A DNA stretch of 64,000 nucleotides, from contig JAFKAC010000008.1 of NCBI GenBank assembly GCA_025766275.1, positions 310,001 through 374,000 of the forward strand, read 5' to 3'. A model generated the notes under the pieces. The model saw nothing but the letters and a program-made list of their open reading frames with translations. It was not told where the DNA came from and did no database searches. Positions 1 through 12,805 of this stretch are shown piece by piece; position 1 is the stretch's first letter, and every line of letters starts with the position of its first letter. The DNA is from Lactarius indigo. Lineage: Eukaryota; Basidiomycota; Agaricomycetes; Russulales; Russulaceae. A program made the position numbers and the translations under genes.

Positions 1-892
1 TCGCAGACAGCATAACGAAGTAGTCCGGGTGGAGAGAAGTGTCAGAAGGATACAGGTTTAAAAATCGCAGTAGGCGATTCAACACAGCACGACCCAAGTT
101 TGGGTATTCGCTTGCAAGAAGGGGCGCGGATGGAAAGGTGAGGAGAAGCGAAAGGACCGACGCGTACTCGATCTGTTCCACGGATACTGGGTAACGTTGG
201 ATACGCTGAATATTGCTCCGCGTCATTGAAGGTTCCGGAGTCCCGCTTCCCTCGCCTCTCCTTCGCTTTCTAGTTTCGGCTGTGGACACAGGGGAGTCCC
301 CATCTTCATCGTCTTCTATAACAGAATCTGACCCAGCCTCCGTTCCAACGGTATCATCGTGCTCGATATCTTCAGTCAGCTTCTTTCTCAGAGAGTCCCC
401 CAAAACCACGTTGAAACCTATCTCCACCAGTTTTACCCACATGTCATCGTCGATGTGTTCCAGATGAGGTGGATAGTCTAACACACATCGTATAGCCTTT
501 GCGTAGTCCAGTGCAATGGGGAGAAAAAGTTTCCCTTGATGGGAACTGGTTTGCACGAGATGATTAAGCAAAGCCTTGACAACATTCTTGTGGGTTAGCT
601 GATGGACACTTCGCTCTGTCAACCACCGAACAGCAGATGCGGCCTCTGCGACCCTCTTTTTAGCGGCAGAAGCGGATTTGGACCCGCGAGTAACCGATGA
701 CTTTTCAGCGAGGACGGCTGCGAATAGGGCCTGGAATAAAGCTAGCCATCCTAGACGCTTGGGGGAATTGTCAAGTTCAGCGACAACACCGTCGCGAGCG
801 AGAGCAGCGCGAAGGGATGATATCGCAGCCTGCCTTTCTTTGATCCCATTTGACTTCAGCTGCTCGATGAGAGAATTGATAGTTCTGTGCAT
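1..892 (-). CDS. TEL1: TEL1/ATM-like PI3K-related kinase, N-terminal part
   Basis: Partial gene entering from the left edge; the first 297 codons are open without an intron. The start is the ATG at 892-890. Residues about 10-30 contain an IKERQAAISSLRAAL stretch that resembles the Tel1/ATM N-terminal TAN motif (basic, (I/L)KER-type helix). It is followed by an alpha-helical repeat pattern with phrases typical of fungal Tel1 (a YPPHLEHIDDD-like segment and an LYPSDTSLHPDYF-like segment). An acidic linker sits near residues 165-185. Tel1/ATM is the DNA double-strand-break and telomere checkpoint kinase; its kinase domain would lie outside this window. The family call rests on the N-terminus only, so another HEAT-repeat protein cannot be fully excluded. 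Confidence 0.7.
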   Translation of the reverse strand, partial: MHRTINSLIEQLKSNGIKERQAAISSLRAALARDGVVAELDNSPKRLGWLALFQALFAAVLAEKSSVTRGSKSASAAKKRVAEAASAVRWLTERSVHQLTHKNVVKALLNHLVQTSSHQGKLFLPIALDYAKAIRCVLDYPPHLEHIDDDMWVKLVEIGFNVVLGDSLRKKLTEDIEHDDTVGTEAGSDSVIEDDEDGDSPVSTAETRKRRRGEGSGTPEPSMTRSNIQRIQRYPVSVEQIEYASVLSLLLTFPSAPLLASEYPNLGRAVLNRLLRFLNLYPSDTSLHPDYFVMLSA

Positions 893-1554
893 GGGAAACT
901 CACGGACGAGTTGGAAGAATGTACGAACGACCAATCATGGGCCTGCTTCTAAGATGACTAATCTATTGCATTTGTTTGGCTCCCAAGTTATGTGTTTGTG
1001 TTCTGTTTTATTTTCTTTCCTCGCTATGTTCATTGACCTCGTACTCAATTCCATTCAAGTGTTCATTCACACTGTGAAACCCGCCTCATTGATGAACCCC
1101 TTTCGGTAATGGCCTCTTTCTGCCCGGGCAGTGCTTATACACCACCCTGCTCCGGTTCTGGTGAACGGCCAAGAGGAATTCATTTGCCCGTCTAATCAGC
1201 GGGCAGATTGGTGCTTGAGAAGTGCAGATTTTTTCTCTGTAATCTCTGTCACGGTTTTTAGCCACCGCACAGCCTACGTGTACCTCGTCGCTTTTATGGG
1301 ATACATTATTATCCGTCTACTATTTTACTGCAATGGACCCATCACTCGACCGATCATCTTCGCCAAACAACAGTGCTCAATATGTTGCCGAGAAGATATG
1401 TATCACATCTCTTGTTCTAAAACGTGTTTAGGGGCACTATTTACCAGGGACTTGAGTAAAAGTGGACCCTGTGTCGGAATGAGGTCCGACTCGGATCCGT
1501 CCATGACGACGCGTTCCTCATAGGAGCAGGGATGGCGACAAAACATTCGTGATC
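893..1554. other. Intergenic, upstream of TEL1; no gene seen
   Basis: No open frame here shows family resemblance or usable splice sites. The longest frames are short and of biased composition. It holds the TEL1 promoter (minus strand). Confidence 0.5.
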
Positions 1555-1569
1555 AAGACGATGTCACTC
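1555..1569 (+). repeat. Left target-site duplication of a retro-insert
   Basis: The 15-bp sequence AAGACGATGTCACTC is repeated perfectly at 1884-1898. The two copies bracket a segment that ends in a poly(A) run, the arrangement left by target-primed reverse transcription. Confidence 0.7.
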
Positions 1570-1885
1570 TCCAGGCCTACCTCCTACGCCCCCCTGACCC
1601 CGATCTGCTCTCTGAACAAGACCTGGACCCGGCTTGAACAGCCGCCCGGTATTTTACCCTTTTCCGTATTGCTCCTCTGCCGTTAGTCTTTATTTGTGCG
1701 GTATGCTACTTCTTTTCCTTCGGTACTTACGTTTCCTCTGGAAGGTGACGAAACTATTCTACTATATCACTTGGGTGCACGTTACTTTACTTCTCGTAAA
1801 TCTCACCTCTCTTTATAGAGGGCGAGGACCGGTCTTGTATTATCTACTGTCCCGGAATAACCCTGATCCAAAAAAAAAAAAAAAA
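1570..1885 (+). mobile_element. Poly(A)-tailed retro-insert (retrocopied mRNA 3' end or SINE-like)
   Basis: A segment of about 314 bp ends in A16 (1870-1885) and is flanked by perfect 15-bp direct repeats (1555-1569, 1884-1898). An AATAAC signal-like hexamer lies about 15 nt before the A-run. Read on the plus strand from the left repeat, there is an open frame of about 22 codons ending in TGA (…SEQDLDPA-stop). This looks like the 3' end of a coding sequence followed by a 3'UTR and tail. The simplest reading is a 5'-truncated retrocopy made by a LINE-type machinery. The parent transcript is not in this window. A SINE is possible, but no clear pol III A/B boxes were seen. Confidence 0.6.
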
Positions 1886-1898
1886 GACGATGTCACTC
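1884..1898 (+). repeat. Right target-site duplication of the retro-insert
   Basis: Perfect 15-bp copy of 1555-1569. Its first two bases overlap the end of the A-run, as is usual for such insertions. Confidence 0.7.
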
Positions 1899-2588
1899 CT
1901 ACTTGGGTTCTCACAAAGGGGTGTTAACCAAACAATATGTCGTCTGTTCTTCCTACGTTAGACTCCGAGAGGTGGGCTCAAAGCACCGACGAATGAAGTG
2001 CATTGGGAGTATTATTTCTCAGAATTAGAGGGAGATGAGTTACAGTAATAGCTACTCTTGGAAGACAACCCCTGCAGCTCGCCCTGCAGTGAACAAGTGC
2101 GCCGAGTTGTAGTCAGTTGTAGTCCGATCAATGACGCGAACGGTCACCCCACGTGATCATGTCGTGTCAGTGGGGATATGCCAAGGGACCTGCCTGCTGC
2201 GATGGCCACATTCCGTTGGCAGATACAGTAGCGGACAGGGTTGCATTGTTAAAAATTTGGTTATAAACATTGTCTTGTCTTTCCAAAGCAAGACCTAGCA
2301 TACGATAATTGGGTGGTATGCGAATAACGATGGGGCAAGCCAAGCTGATCCGTTCCGGTGCCCCGAACATGGTGTTTGATTGGTCATACCAATTACTGTA
2401 ATAGGCTACGCAAACTAAACGCTCGAGGAGATCGAGGATATGAATCGCTGACGTAATTTACGACATTGTGTTTGGGGATTGGGGTTTGCCCCAGAACCGA
2501 AGAACGACAACGGGGACGATATTTGCGTTCTTACTCAAAAAAGAGCACCTTCATCTTTTGACCAGCATTCAGCCTTTCCCCCCCAGAC
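1899..2588. other. Intergenic, ACC1 promoter and 5'UTR
   Basis: No coding potential seen. It contains a CACGTG box at 2150-2155 and a T-rich/C-rich stretch (2560-2585) just before the ACC1 start. Confidence 0.5.
2150..2155. promoter_or_regulatory. E-box-like CACGTG upstream of ACC1
   Basis: CACGTG palindrome 433 bp upstream of the ACC1 ATG. bHLH factors bind such sites in fungi, including lipid-gene regulators. This is a sequence match only, and a hexamer can occur by chance. Confidence 0.2.
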
Positions 2589-5500
2589 ATGGCTACTTAC
2601 GACCACTCCAAAGTTTCCCACTTTATTGGTTCATCTTCATCTTAATCCACGATCGGTCAATATCTCATTCGTATATTTCTAGGCGGCAACTCGCTTGACA
2701 AGGCCCCTGCGGGTCGGATCCATGACTTTGTTAAAGCCAATGGTGGTCATACGGTCATTACCAAGGTGAGCTCTTCGAATATATCATCCCATCGCTCACC
2801 GAATACTGAACTCGAAATTAGGTTCTCATCGCTAACAATGGTATAGACGCATTGTCCTTTATGTTGGTGTATGTGTTGACATCTTTTCTAGGTATCGCCG
2901 CTGTGAAGGAGATTCGGTCCGTCAGACAATGGAGCTACGAAACATTTGGCGATGATCGCGCTGTTGAATTCACGGTAATGGCCACTCCAGAGGATCTCAA
3001 GGTCAACGCGGAATACATTCGTATGGCAGACCGATACGTGGAAGTCCCTGGAGGCACAAATAACCACAATTATGCCAACGTAGACCTTATTGTCGATGTG
3101 GCTGAACGTGCAGGGGTACATGCCGTATGGGCTGGTTGGGGCCACGCTTCTGAAAACCCGCGCCTACCCGAGTCTCTCGCTGCAAGCAAAAACAAGATCG
3201 TCTTTATCGGACCCCCGGGTAGTGCCATGCGAAGCTTGGGGGATAAAATCTCAAGTACGATAGTTGCGCAGAGCGCCGACGTCCCTACAATGGCGTGGTC
3301 GGGAACCGGCATCTCCGATACGATATTATCGGATAGCGGCTTCGTTACCGTCCCCGATGATGCTTACCAGGCCGCTTGTGTAACAAGTGTTGAGGAAGGC
3401 TTGCAGAGGGCGGAGCAGATTGGCTGGCCCGTTATGATTAAGGCCAGCGAAGGCGGTGGGGGGAAAGGAATCCGAAAGGTTGATTCGCCCGAAGGCTTCA
3501 AGAACGCTTTCAACGCTGTCGTGGGTGAAATCCCAGGTACGTACATCTTAACGAAGCTTGGGTGGGTGCTTATACTTGGTGTCATGTTTTAGGTTCGCCA
3601 ATTTTCATCATGAAGCTGGCTGGCCAGGCTCGCCATCTAGAAGTACAACTCTTGGCAGATCAGTACGGAAACGCTATCTCTTTGTTTGGTCGCGACTGCT
3701 CGGTTCAGCGCCGCCATCAAAAGATTATTGAGGAGGCTCCTGTTACAATCGCAAACCCTGACAAATTCGAAGAGATGGAGCGCGCCGCCGTCCGGTTAGC
3801 CAAGCTCGTTGGGTATGTCAGTGCTGGCACTGTCGAATGTGGGTAACACTTTCTTAAAATCTATGCGGTCTTATCTGAGTCCTTTTTTTAAATAGACCTC
3901 TACAGTCATGCAGAAGACGTATTCTACTTCCTCGAACTTAATCCACGTCTTCAGGTTGAGCACCCAACTACCGAAATGGTGACGGGCGTAAATCTTCCTG
4001 CTGCTCAACTCCTTGTGGCCATGGGCATTCCACTTCACCGTATCAAGACTATTCGCCAACTGTATGGCGTTGCACCTCATGGCACATCGGAGATCGACTT
4101 TGATATGGTCAAGCCGGAGTCGAACCAGCTACAACGCAAGCCCCGCCCCAAGGGTCACGTCGTCGCTGTTCGTATCACTGCAGAAAATCCCGACGCCGGT
4201 TTCAAGCCGTCTTCTGGAGCGCTGCAAGAACTCAACTTCCGCTCTAGCACCAACGTTTGGGGATACTTCTCTGTCAACAGCGCTGGCGGGCTTCACGAGT
4301 TCGCTGACTCTCAGTTCGGCCACATCTTCGCTTATGGTCAAGACCGATCCGAGAGCCGGAAGAACATGGTGGTTGCACTTAAAGAGCTCAGCATTCGCGG
4401 GGACTTCCGCACCACCGTCGAATATCTCATCAAGTTGTTAGAGCTTCAGGCGTTCGAAGAGAATACCATAACAACTGGCTGGCTCGACTCACTCATCAGT
4501 AGCAAGTTGACGGCTGAGCGTCCCGACAATACCCTTGCCGTCATCTGTGGTGCAGTCACTAAGGCCCATCTCGCGTCCGAGGCATGTTGGACCGAATACA
4601 AGCGTATCCTTGATAAGGGTCAAGTCCCTTCGCGCGATGTCCTTCGAACGGTCTTTGGCGTCGACTTCATCTATGAGAACACTCGCTACTCCTTTACGGC
4701 TACCCGTTCCTCCCGCACTGCGTGGACCCTTTACCTTAATGGCGGCCACACCTCCGTTGGTGCGCGTCCACTTGCGGATGGCGGGCTTCTTGTACTCCTC
4801 GATGACAAAAGTCACTCGGTTTACTGGCGCGAGGAGGTCGGAGCTCTGCGTCTTATGGTGGATGCGAAGACATGCCTCATCGAGCAAGAGAATGATCCTA
4901 CTCAATTGCGTAGCCCCAGCCCTGGAAAGCTTGTTCGTTTCTTGGTCGATAGTGGTGACCACGTCAATGCCGGTGATCCCTATGCCGAAATCGAAGTTAT
5001 GAAGATGTACATGCCCCTTGTGGCCTCGGAAGATGGCGTCGTCAACTTCGTTAAGCAGCCTGGAGTTTCTCTAGAGCCGGGTGATATTCTCGGAATTCTC
5101 ACTCTCGACGATCCTGCCCGCGTGAAACACGCGAAACCATTTGACGCCCTCCTCCCTTCCTTTGGTCCACCCGGTGTTAGTGTCAACAAGCCCAATCAGC
5201 TTCTCGCTGGGTACATCGACGTTTTATCGAACATTCTTGAAGGATTCGACAATCAGCCCGTCATGGCATCATCCCTCAAGGGCCTCACAGACGTGCTGAA
5301 GGACCCAGAACTTCCCCACGCCGAAACGTCCGCAATTCTTTCCACCCTCTCCGGTCGTCTGCCATCCAAACTCGAGGAACAAGTCCGCAATGCCATTGAA
5401 GCTTCCAAATCCAAAGGTTCTACTTCTGAATTCCCTGCGCCGCGGTTGAAAAAGATTCTCGACCACTACTTACAGGACAACGTACAACCTCAAGACCGTT

Positions 5501-8500
5501 CATCACTTCGCACTCAGCTCGGTCCCCTATTTGATACCGTCGAGCGCTACATTGGCGGGCTCAAAGCTCACGAAGTGCGCGTGATGGCTGACCTCCTAGC
5601 ACGATATGCGGATACAGAGAAGCTATTTGGCGGTAGTATCGAGGCTCGTGTCCTCAGCTTACGGGAGCAGCACAAAGATGACCTCGACAAGGTGGTTTCG
5701 CTTGTCCTCAGCCACATCAAAGCACAAAGCAAGGCGAAGCTCATACTCGCGATTCTCGATCATGTCAAGAAAACTGGCCTTCCCGTATCCAATTCTGAAA
5801 GCCCTCTTTTCGACGTTATCCGCAACCTCGCCGCTCTCGAAGGCCGGTCGTCGACTCAGGTTTCGCTCAAGGCACGGGAGGTCTTGATCGCGGGTCAGAT
5901 GCCATCCTATGAAGAGCGCCTGATACAGATGGAAGCGGTCCTTAAAGCTTCCGTGGGTAATACATACTATGGCGAGACTGGTCTCAACCAGAACAAGTAC
6001 GTCCCGAGTGGCATTCTGGCGACGTATTGTGATCTTACAAGTTATTAGGACACCGGCAGCGGAGGTCCTCAGAGAACTGAGCGACTCGAGGTATACCGTA
6101 TTCGACGTACTCCCTGCGTTCTTTGCGAACACGGACCCCTGGGTTACTCTAGGTGCGCCGCCCCCCAATGTCTACTGGTGCATTATCCACTAATCACTTT
6201 CCAAAGCTGCTTTCGAAGTTTACGTGCGCCGAGCGTACCGTGCATATACCCTCCTTTCCATCGATCATGAAGAGGGTGATGGCACAGATGATGGCGAAGC
6301 CCCCAGTATTGTGACTTGGAGGTTCAACCTCGGCCAGTCACACTCCCCGCCGCAAACCCCACGTCTGGATAAATCGGGGTACGTTCATAAAACTTACATT
6401 GACCAACAGCCAGCTTAAATTGGCACTTAGGGAATTGCCTCGTCGCCACGGCTCTGTTAGCGACCTCACGTACATGATAAATCGTAATCAGTCTCAGCCC
6501 GTTCGGACCGGTGCCATCGCCTCTTTCGCGAACTTGGATGCACTTACCCGTGGCTTTGAACACGTCGCCGAAACTCTTCCACTCTTTGACGAAGCGGAAC
6601 ACCGCCAGCGCTATGGTACCGCCAGTCTACCTCCGAATGTCCTGAACCTGGCCCTCCGAATTTTCGACGGAGCCGATGACACGTCAGATGCCGAATGGGC
6701 GGAAAGGATCTCCGTCTTCTGCAACAACCGGAAGCAGATACTTGCTCAACGGGGCGTTCGTCGCGTGTCTGTTGTGCTCTGCCGACGTGGACAATATCCA
6801 TTTTACTACACTCTTCGCGACAAGAACGGCGTTTGGCAAGAAGAACAGGCGATTCGTAACATCGAACCCGCCTTGGCATTCCAACTTGAGCTCAGCCGCC
6901 TGTCCAACTACAACTTGGAGCCGTGCTTCGTTGAGAGCAAGCAGATCCACATCTATCATGGCGTCGCTCGCGAGAATCAGCTCGACCATCGTTTCTTCAT
7001 CCGTGCTCTCATCCGCCCTGGCCGCCTTCGTGACACTATGAGTACGGCTGATTACCTTATCTCAGAGACGGATCGTCGCGTCACCAGTATCCTGGACGCA
7101 CTGGAGGTCGTCAGTGTCAAGTACCGGAACTCGGACTGCAATCATATCTTCATGAACTTCATCTACAACCTCTCGGTCACTTATGAAGACGTCTTGGCAG
7201 CGGTTTCTGGTTTCATTGAACGCCATGGCAAGCGCCTGTGGCGACTTCATGTTACCAGCTCAGAGATCCGCATTGCCCTAGAAGACGGTGATGGCAATGT
7301 CACACCCATTCGCTGCATTATCGAGAATGTCTCCGGTTTCATTGTCAACTTCCATGGGTACCAAGAGATCACCACAGATAAAGGCACGACTATACTGAAG
7401 TCAATTGGAGAGAAGGGTCCCCTACATTTGCAACCCGTTAACCTGCCTTATTCGACGAAAGAGTCCCTTCAACCGAAGCGGTACCAGGCGCATCTCATCG
7501 GCACTACTTACGTGTACGATTTCCCGGATCTCTTCTCGAAAGCACTACAGAACGTCTGGACGAAGGCACGTGCAAATGACCTATCACTGTCGCCTCCTAG
7601 GACGTATCTAGAGTCAAAGGAACTCGTGCTGGATGAGAACGACCAACTTGTGGAAGTTGACCGCGCTCCGGGCAACAACACATTCGGGATGGTTGGCTGG
7701 GTATTCACTTTATACACCCCCGAATATCCCAGCGGCCGCAGCATAGTTGTTATAGCAAATGACATCACCTACAAGATTGGCTCGTTCGGTCCGACGGAAG
7801 ACCAGTACTTTTACTTGGTAACACAATACGCGCGCGCCCGCGGGCTTCCCCGTGTCTATCTTTCCGCGAACTCAGGTGCCCGCATTGGCCTTGGCGAAGA
7901 AGCGCTCAACCTATTTTCGGCCGCATGGATCGACGAGGACCACCCAGAAAAGGGCTTTAACTACCTCTACCTTACACCCGAAAATTATTTGAAGCTTCAG
8001 TCGAAGTTCGCCGGTGCTGTCCGGACGGAGGAGATCCAAGATAGCGGCGAACGTCGCCACAAGATTACTGATATTATTGGCCTTCAGGACGGTCTCGGTG
8101 TTGAGTCGCTGAAAGGTTCCGGTCTCATCGCCGGCGAGACCTCTCGTGCCTACGACGACATCTTCACTATCACTCTTGTTACCGCCCGCTCTGTTGGCAT
8201 AGGTGCTTATCTCGTCCGTCTTGGGGAGCGTGCAGTCCAAGTCGAAGGCCAGCCTATCATTCTCACCGGTGCCCCTGCCCTTAATAAAGTCCTCGGTCGC
8301 GAAGTCTACACATCCAACTTGCAGCTCGGTGGTACACAAATCATGTTTAAAAATGGCGTTTCCCATCTCACTGCTAGTAGCGACTTGGAAGGGGCCACGC
8401 ATATCCTGGAGTGGTTGTCATATGTCCCTGCCGCCAAAGGCGAAACTCTCCCGATTCGTGATTCCGTCGACACCTGGGACCGCGAGATCGGCTATGTCCC

Positions 8501-9832
8501 ACCCAAGGGCCCATACGACCCTCGTTGGTTCATCGAGGGCAAGGACGACGAGGCTACAAACGAATGGCTCAGTGGCTTCTTCGACAAGGGCTCTTTCCAG
8601 GAAACCCTCAGCGGCTGGGCGCAAACAGTTGTTGTCGGTCGTGCTCGCCTTGGTGGCATTCCGATGGGTGTCATCGCCGTCGAAGCTCGCACTATCGAAC
8701 GTGTCGTCCCTGCGGACCCTGCAAATCCTGCTTCGTTCGAACAGCGCATCATGGAGGCTGGCCAAGTGTGGTACCCGAATTCGGCGTATAAAACTGCCCA
8801 GGCGATCTTCGATTTCAACCGCGAAGGCCTACCGCTTATTGTATTTGCAAACTGGCGTGGCTTCTCTGGGGGCCAACAAGATATGTACGACGAGGTTCTT
8901 AAGCAAGGTTCAAAAATCGTAGATGGGCTGTCGGCGTACAAACAACCGGTATTCGTCTACATTGTGCCAAACGGAGAGCTCCGCGGTGGCGCTTGGGTCG
9001 TACTGGACCCATCGATCAATGCGGACGGACAGATGGAGATGTACGCGGATGTCGAGGCACGGGCTGGTGTACTTGAACCCGAGGGTATCGTCGAGATCAA
9101 GATGCGCCGTGACAAGATTGTTCAGTTGATGGAACGTATGGATTCCCAGTACGCCGCTCACAAGAGAGACAGCAAGGACGCATCCAAGTCATCAGAGGAA
9201 CGCGCGGCCGCCGCCGACTCACTTGAGAAGCGTGAAGCGCTTCTTCAGCCGACGTACAAGCAAATTGCGTTGTTGTACGCGGACCTTCATGAGTAAGTCG
9301 GTATTGCCGCTCGACATTTGCAGTACTCAATGCCTTCTATAGTCGTGCTGGTCGTATGGAAGCAAAGGGTTGCGCCAAGCCCGCCGTGTGGAAGGAAGCA
9401 CGTCGTTACTTCTACTGGGCAACGCGTGCTCGTCTCGCGCGTTCGAATGCGCTTGCGCAACTCGCAGTTGCTGGTCCCAGCCAATCACGTGAATACCGCG
9501 AACGGTTACTAAACGACCTCTCTGGCGTCGATGAAAAGTCAGACCACCAAACGGTCGCACAAGCGCTTGAGACGCTCGATATCTCGTCTGCCGTAGCACA
9601 ATTAAGGACCGAACATCTTCTCCAGCAATTACTGGGAGATCGCAAATCCTTAATCGATGGGTTTGTCCGACTGGTGGATGGCCTCACCGAAAATGAGAAG
9701 GCCACGGTGCTGGCTACACTCAAAAACACCAACACCTCTCCTAGTGCGTCAGATCTCTGCATAGTCCTTGTCTTGTCTATCTTGCTGATAATGGCGTACG
9801 CTATAGGTCCTCCCTCTTACACCACCGCTTGA
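2589..9832 (+). CDS. ACC1: Acetyl-CoA carboxylase (multidomain, cytosolic)
   Basis: Makes malonyl-CoA, the first committed step of fatty-acid synthesis. Predicted exons: 2589-2628, 2683-2765, 2822-2840 (19 nt), 2892-3536, 3593-3838, 3896-5996, 6049-6152, 6207-6378, 6410-9292, 9343-9743, 9807-9832. They join in frame to 6720 nt, 2239 aa, against about 2233 aa for the yeast enzyme. Domains in order: biotin carboxylase (glycine-rich ATP loop [10 protein letters not shown], then CSVQRRHQK), biotin-carrier segment EVMKM with the biotinyl lysine near residue 714, the long ACC central region, and carboxyltransferase N and C halves ([27 protein letters not shown]). The start at 2589 gives the family N-terminus [15 protein letters not shown]. 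All catalytic regions look intact. Confidence 0.97.
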
Positions 9833-10132
9833 CCGTTATGAAATCCCATGAACCCTCTGTCGATTGTAGCATATCACCCATATAGAATGTTCTGCTATAG
9901 ACCTGTCGCATTACGCTTCTTAGTCACCGTTCATTAATATATGTCATAGCTCACTGAATTGGAAGCATTTCCCGAATTACGACACCCATTGCGAGCCGAA
10001 TATCCGCCGGACCGGAGAGCCGAGTTCAGCAACAGTCACGGCACTCGGGGGGGCTCTGCCAGTACCAAATCGAACTCACATACACCCTCCTGCGTCCATC
10101 ATTTGTCTCCCTTCTGTAATCGTCCGTATACC

Positions 10133-11325
10133 ATGCCACCACAGCCTGGAGTCTTCCCCCTTCCATATGCCTCCACTCACAAGGCCCGAGCAAATCCCAC
10201 GGAAATTCACAATGGTACCACAGACGTTAGCACGGGCTATCTACCGCCCCAACATCATACAATACACCACGCGTCCTCTGCCCTTCTCGCTGGCCCAAGT
10301 TCGCGGCCACACGGTACGTTTATTTAGCATTCCCATGACATGCATTCAGATTCGCTCATCCATCACGTCGCAGGCGCTAACATCGACGATGGAAAGAAGG
10401 ACCGAAGGCGGAAGGAGATCGTAGGGCGACTAGGAAAAGAGATGAACGATCGGCGCGACGAGTGCGTGTCTCCATTCCTCTCCCCCTCGTCACCCGCGTG
10501 TTTGAACTGGTAGCGTCTACGTCCAGCGGGCGCCAATGCGCCGAATCGATCTCCGCACTTCACAGCGTGGCCATGCAACTTGCCGCACGCCCAGAGACGC
10601 TTCCGTCGTATACACTTCGCCTGTACCCTCTTTCCATTGAGCGTTCGGCGCTGCTCGCGCAATTGGCTGTGGAAGAACGAAATTCTCTCGAGAGCGCCGA
10701 GTCGGCCTACGAACTAGAACGGGAACGCGTCGAGGAGGAATGGAAACGCGGCCGAGATCGGATCCGAGAGCGGCTCCTCGAGGGTATCGAGGAGCGGAGA
10801 CGTAGAGCACGAGACGAAAAAGACGGGGAGGGAACCGTTAGCGGTACGTGGACTTTTCGTGTTAGGCAAAAAAAAACGTGTGCGCCTGATGTATCGCGTG
10901 CAGAAGCGGCTCTTGATTCTCAGTCGCGTCCCCACATCACCCGCAAGCTTCGCAATAGACTAGGAACGTCTCCTCCCCCAACACCTCTCGCGTCTCACCC
11001 TAATGGAGTTCCGAGTACCGCGGGCCCTACTCCTCCCGGACTCGTCACGAACCCTCATTCGCTCTCTGTCGACGAACTCCCCTCTCCCTTCCCTCTACCT
11101 CTCACCGCGACATCTCTACCCAACACGGCAGCTGGGAACTCGGGTGGAAATGGTGGCCGACGCCGTCCAAAGGGAGGAGGCTTTCAAGTCCAAGCAGTCG
11201 GAGGGCTCGGGAAAAGTGGTGCTAGTCTAACAGGGTGTAAAGAGACAGAGGTCGACAGTGACCTAGGAGAGATAAGGCGGGGTAACAAGCGACGAAGAGG
11301 CGGAGGTACCGTGATAAAGACGTAG
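10133..11325 (+). CDS. SDS3: Sds3-like histone deacetylase complex subunit
   Basis: Predicted exons 10133-10313, 10374-10461, 10527-10843 and 10904-11325 close in frame (335 aa). An N-terminal Pro/Ser/His-rich stretch leads into an Sds3/BRMS1-type coiled coil. Its start (KDRRRKEIVGRLGKEMNDRR) and following ERSALL…ESAYELERERVEEEW segment are typical of the family; next come the RDRIRERLLEGIEERRRRAR segment and a TRKLRNR motif. Sds3 scaffolds the Rpd3L/Sin3 deacetylase complex. The C-terminus is low-complexity and basic. The frame is open upstream to 9959, so an earlier start is possible, but the MPPQ start is the simplest. Confidence 0.8.
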
Positions 11326-11558
11326 CGATATCGTGAGATCATGCATTATGACTTCTTCCTCTGGGTCGTCGAAATATTCCCTAATTGTCTTCTTTGTGGG
11401 CACCGGAAACTAGATTCCATCATTTTGTACATGGCCTATAGCGAGTGAGAATAACTCTGGTCATGAAACGCACTTTTACTATAAACAGAGGGTCGCGCGC
11501 CGCAATTTCCGTACGCTCTTTTTGCAACAAATAGGCTCGAGTCTGTTACTGTACCAAC

Positions 11559-12609
11559 ATGACCGGCCAACCTGAGGCACAACCAAAACGCCATTTTCCT
11601 CCCCTCTACAAGTCATCTGGGGATTCTTCCTCTGACCGTCTCGCTTTTTTCCATATTTTAGAACGTCTTAAGGTTAGCGCTTCCAGATCTGTTTGATTTG
11701 TCACTAAGCAGTCGGTCATCTCCTTCCCTTCATGTCGCAGACGCAAAAGCGGACGGGATGGGTCGATAATAAAGTCCACCGTATCCTTTGAGTGCTGTTG
11801 ATATTCTCTAACACAGCTCGCAGGTACCCAATCCCGAGAGGTGCAGTTTTTTTTCATCATCCATCTCGTAGCTAATGCGTCACAGCATATCGGACCACAT
11901 GTACCGAATGGCCGTGCTCGCCATGTGCGTGTCAGATCAGACACTGGACATCTCAAAGTATTGTGCCGGACGGTTTTTTTAAATGCCGTGAACGCCCCCG
12001 TTAATATAACGTCGAGATGTGTCATGATGGCGGTCGTCCATGATCTAGCCGAAGCTCAAGGTGCGGGGGTGATCGTCGTCGTCGCGACTATCCACTTACG
12101 TCTCCCTTCCGCCCCAGTCGGCGATATCGCACCCCGAGAGGGCATTCCGAAGGCGGAAAAGCAGAGGCGTGAATCCGTACGTCTCTTCAGCACGGTTCGC
12201 CTTCGCTTGCGTTAGACGATCTGGTCGCTGGCTGTAGGAGGCCATGCAAAACTTCGTGCACGAGATGCTGCACGATAGTCCCGCCGCGCTGAAGATCATG
12301 GCACTATGGAAGGAGTACGAAGACCAGGCAACTCCGGAGGCCCGCTTTGTCAAAGGTGAATTTCCATGGTTTTTTTTTGCTCACGCTACAGAGTTCTAAT
12401 ACGCCGCGCTAGACCTTGATCGGTTCGAGATGGCGGCGCAGGCACTAGAATACGAGCGGGCACACGATTCCCAAACTCTGCAGACGTTTTTTGACAGCAG
12501 TATTCCGCTTATACGACATACAGAAGTACGCGAGTGGGGGGTAGATCTTTTACGCGAGCGAGAGGAGACGCTCGCCAGAAAGGAACGGCCACCTGATGTT
12601 TGGTTGTAA
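11559..12609 (+). CDS. HDDC2: HD-domain 5'-deoxynucleotidase (HDDC2/YGK1 family)
   Basis: Eight predicted exons: 11559-11672, 11741-11773, 11824-11840 (17 nt), 11886-11957, 12017-12060, 12118-12176, 12238-12355, 12413-12609. They join in frame to 217 aa. The product has the family order LKTQKRTGW, VPNPESISDHMYRMA, VVHDLAEA and VGDIAPREGIPKAEKQRRE. Metal ligands would be His59, His87-Asp88 and an Asp near 155. The family hydrolyses deoxyribonucleoside 5'-monophosphates. Eight exons in about 1 kb is dense even for this genome. The 5' site after AAT-AAA is a weak GTCCAC, but the phase and the conserved NKVPNPES junction support it. Confidence 0.88.
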
Positions 12610-12805
12610 CCTATGCATGGTCGGTTCACACACCTCAGACGTTATATCGAATACCTTTTCGTGCATCCAATGGCTTAGGTCAAGTGGCGAATTACTCCTC
12701 ATCAAGAATGAATGGACAAAATCAAGCAGCGCAAACTCGATTCGCTTTGGTGGCGGATGTACAACATTGGGCCTAACTTACTATTTCTTTTAAATTGCGC
12801 GTTGT

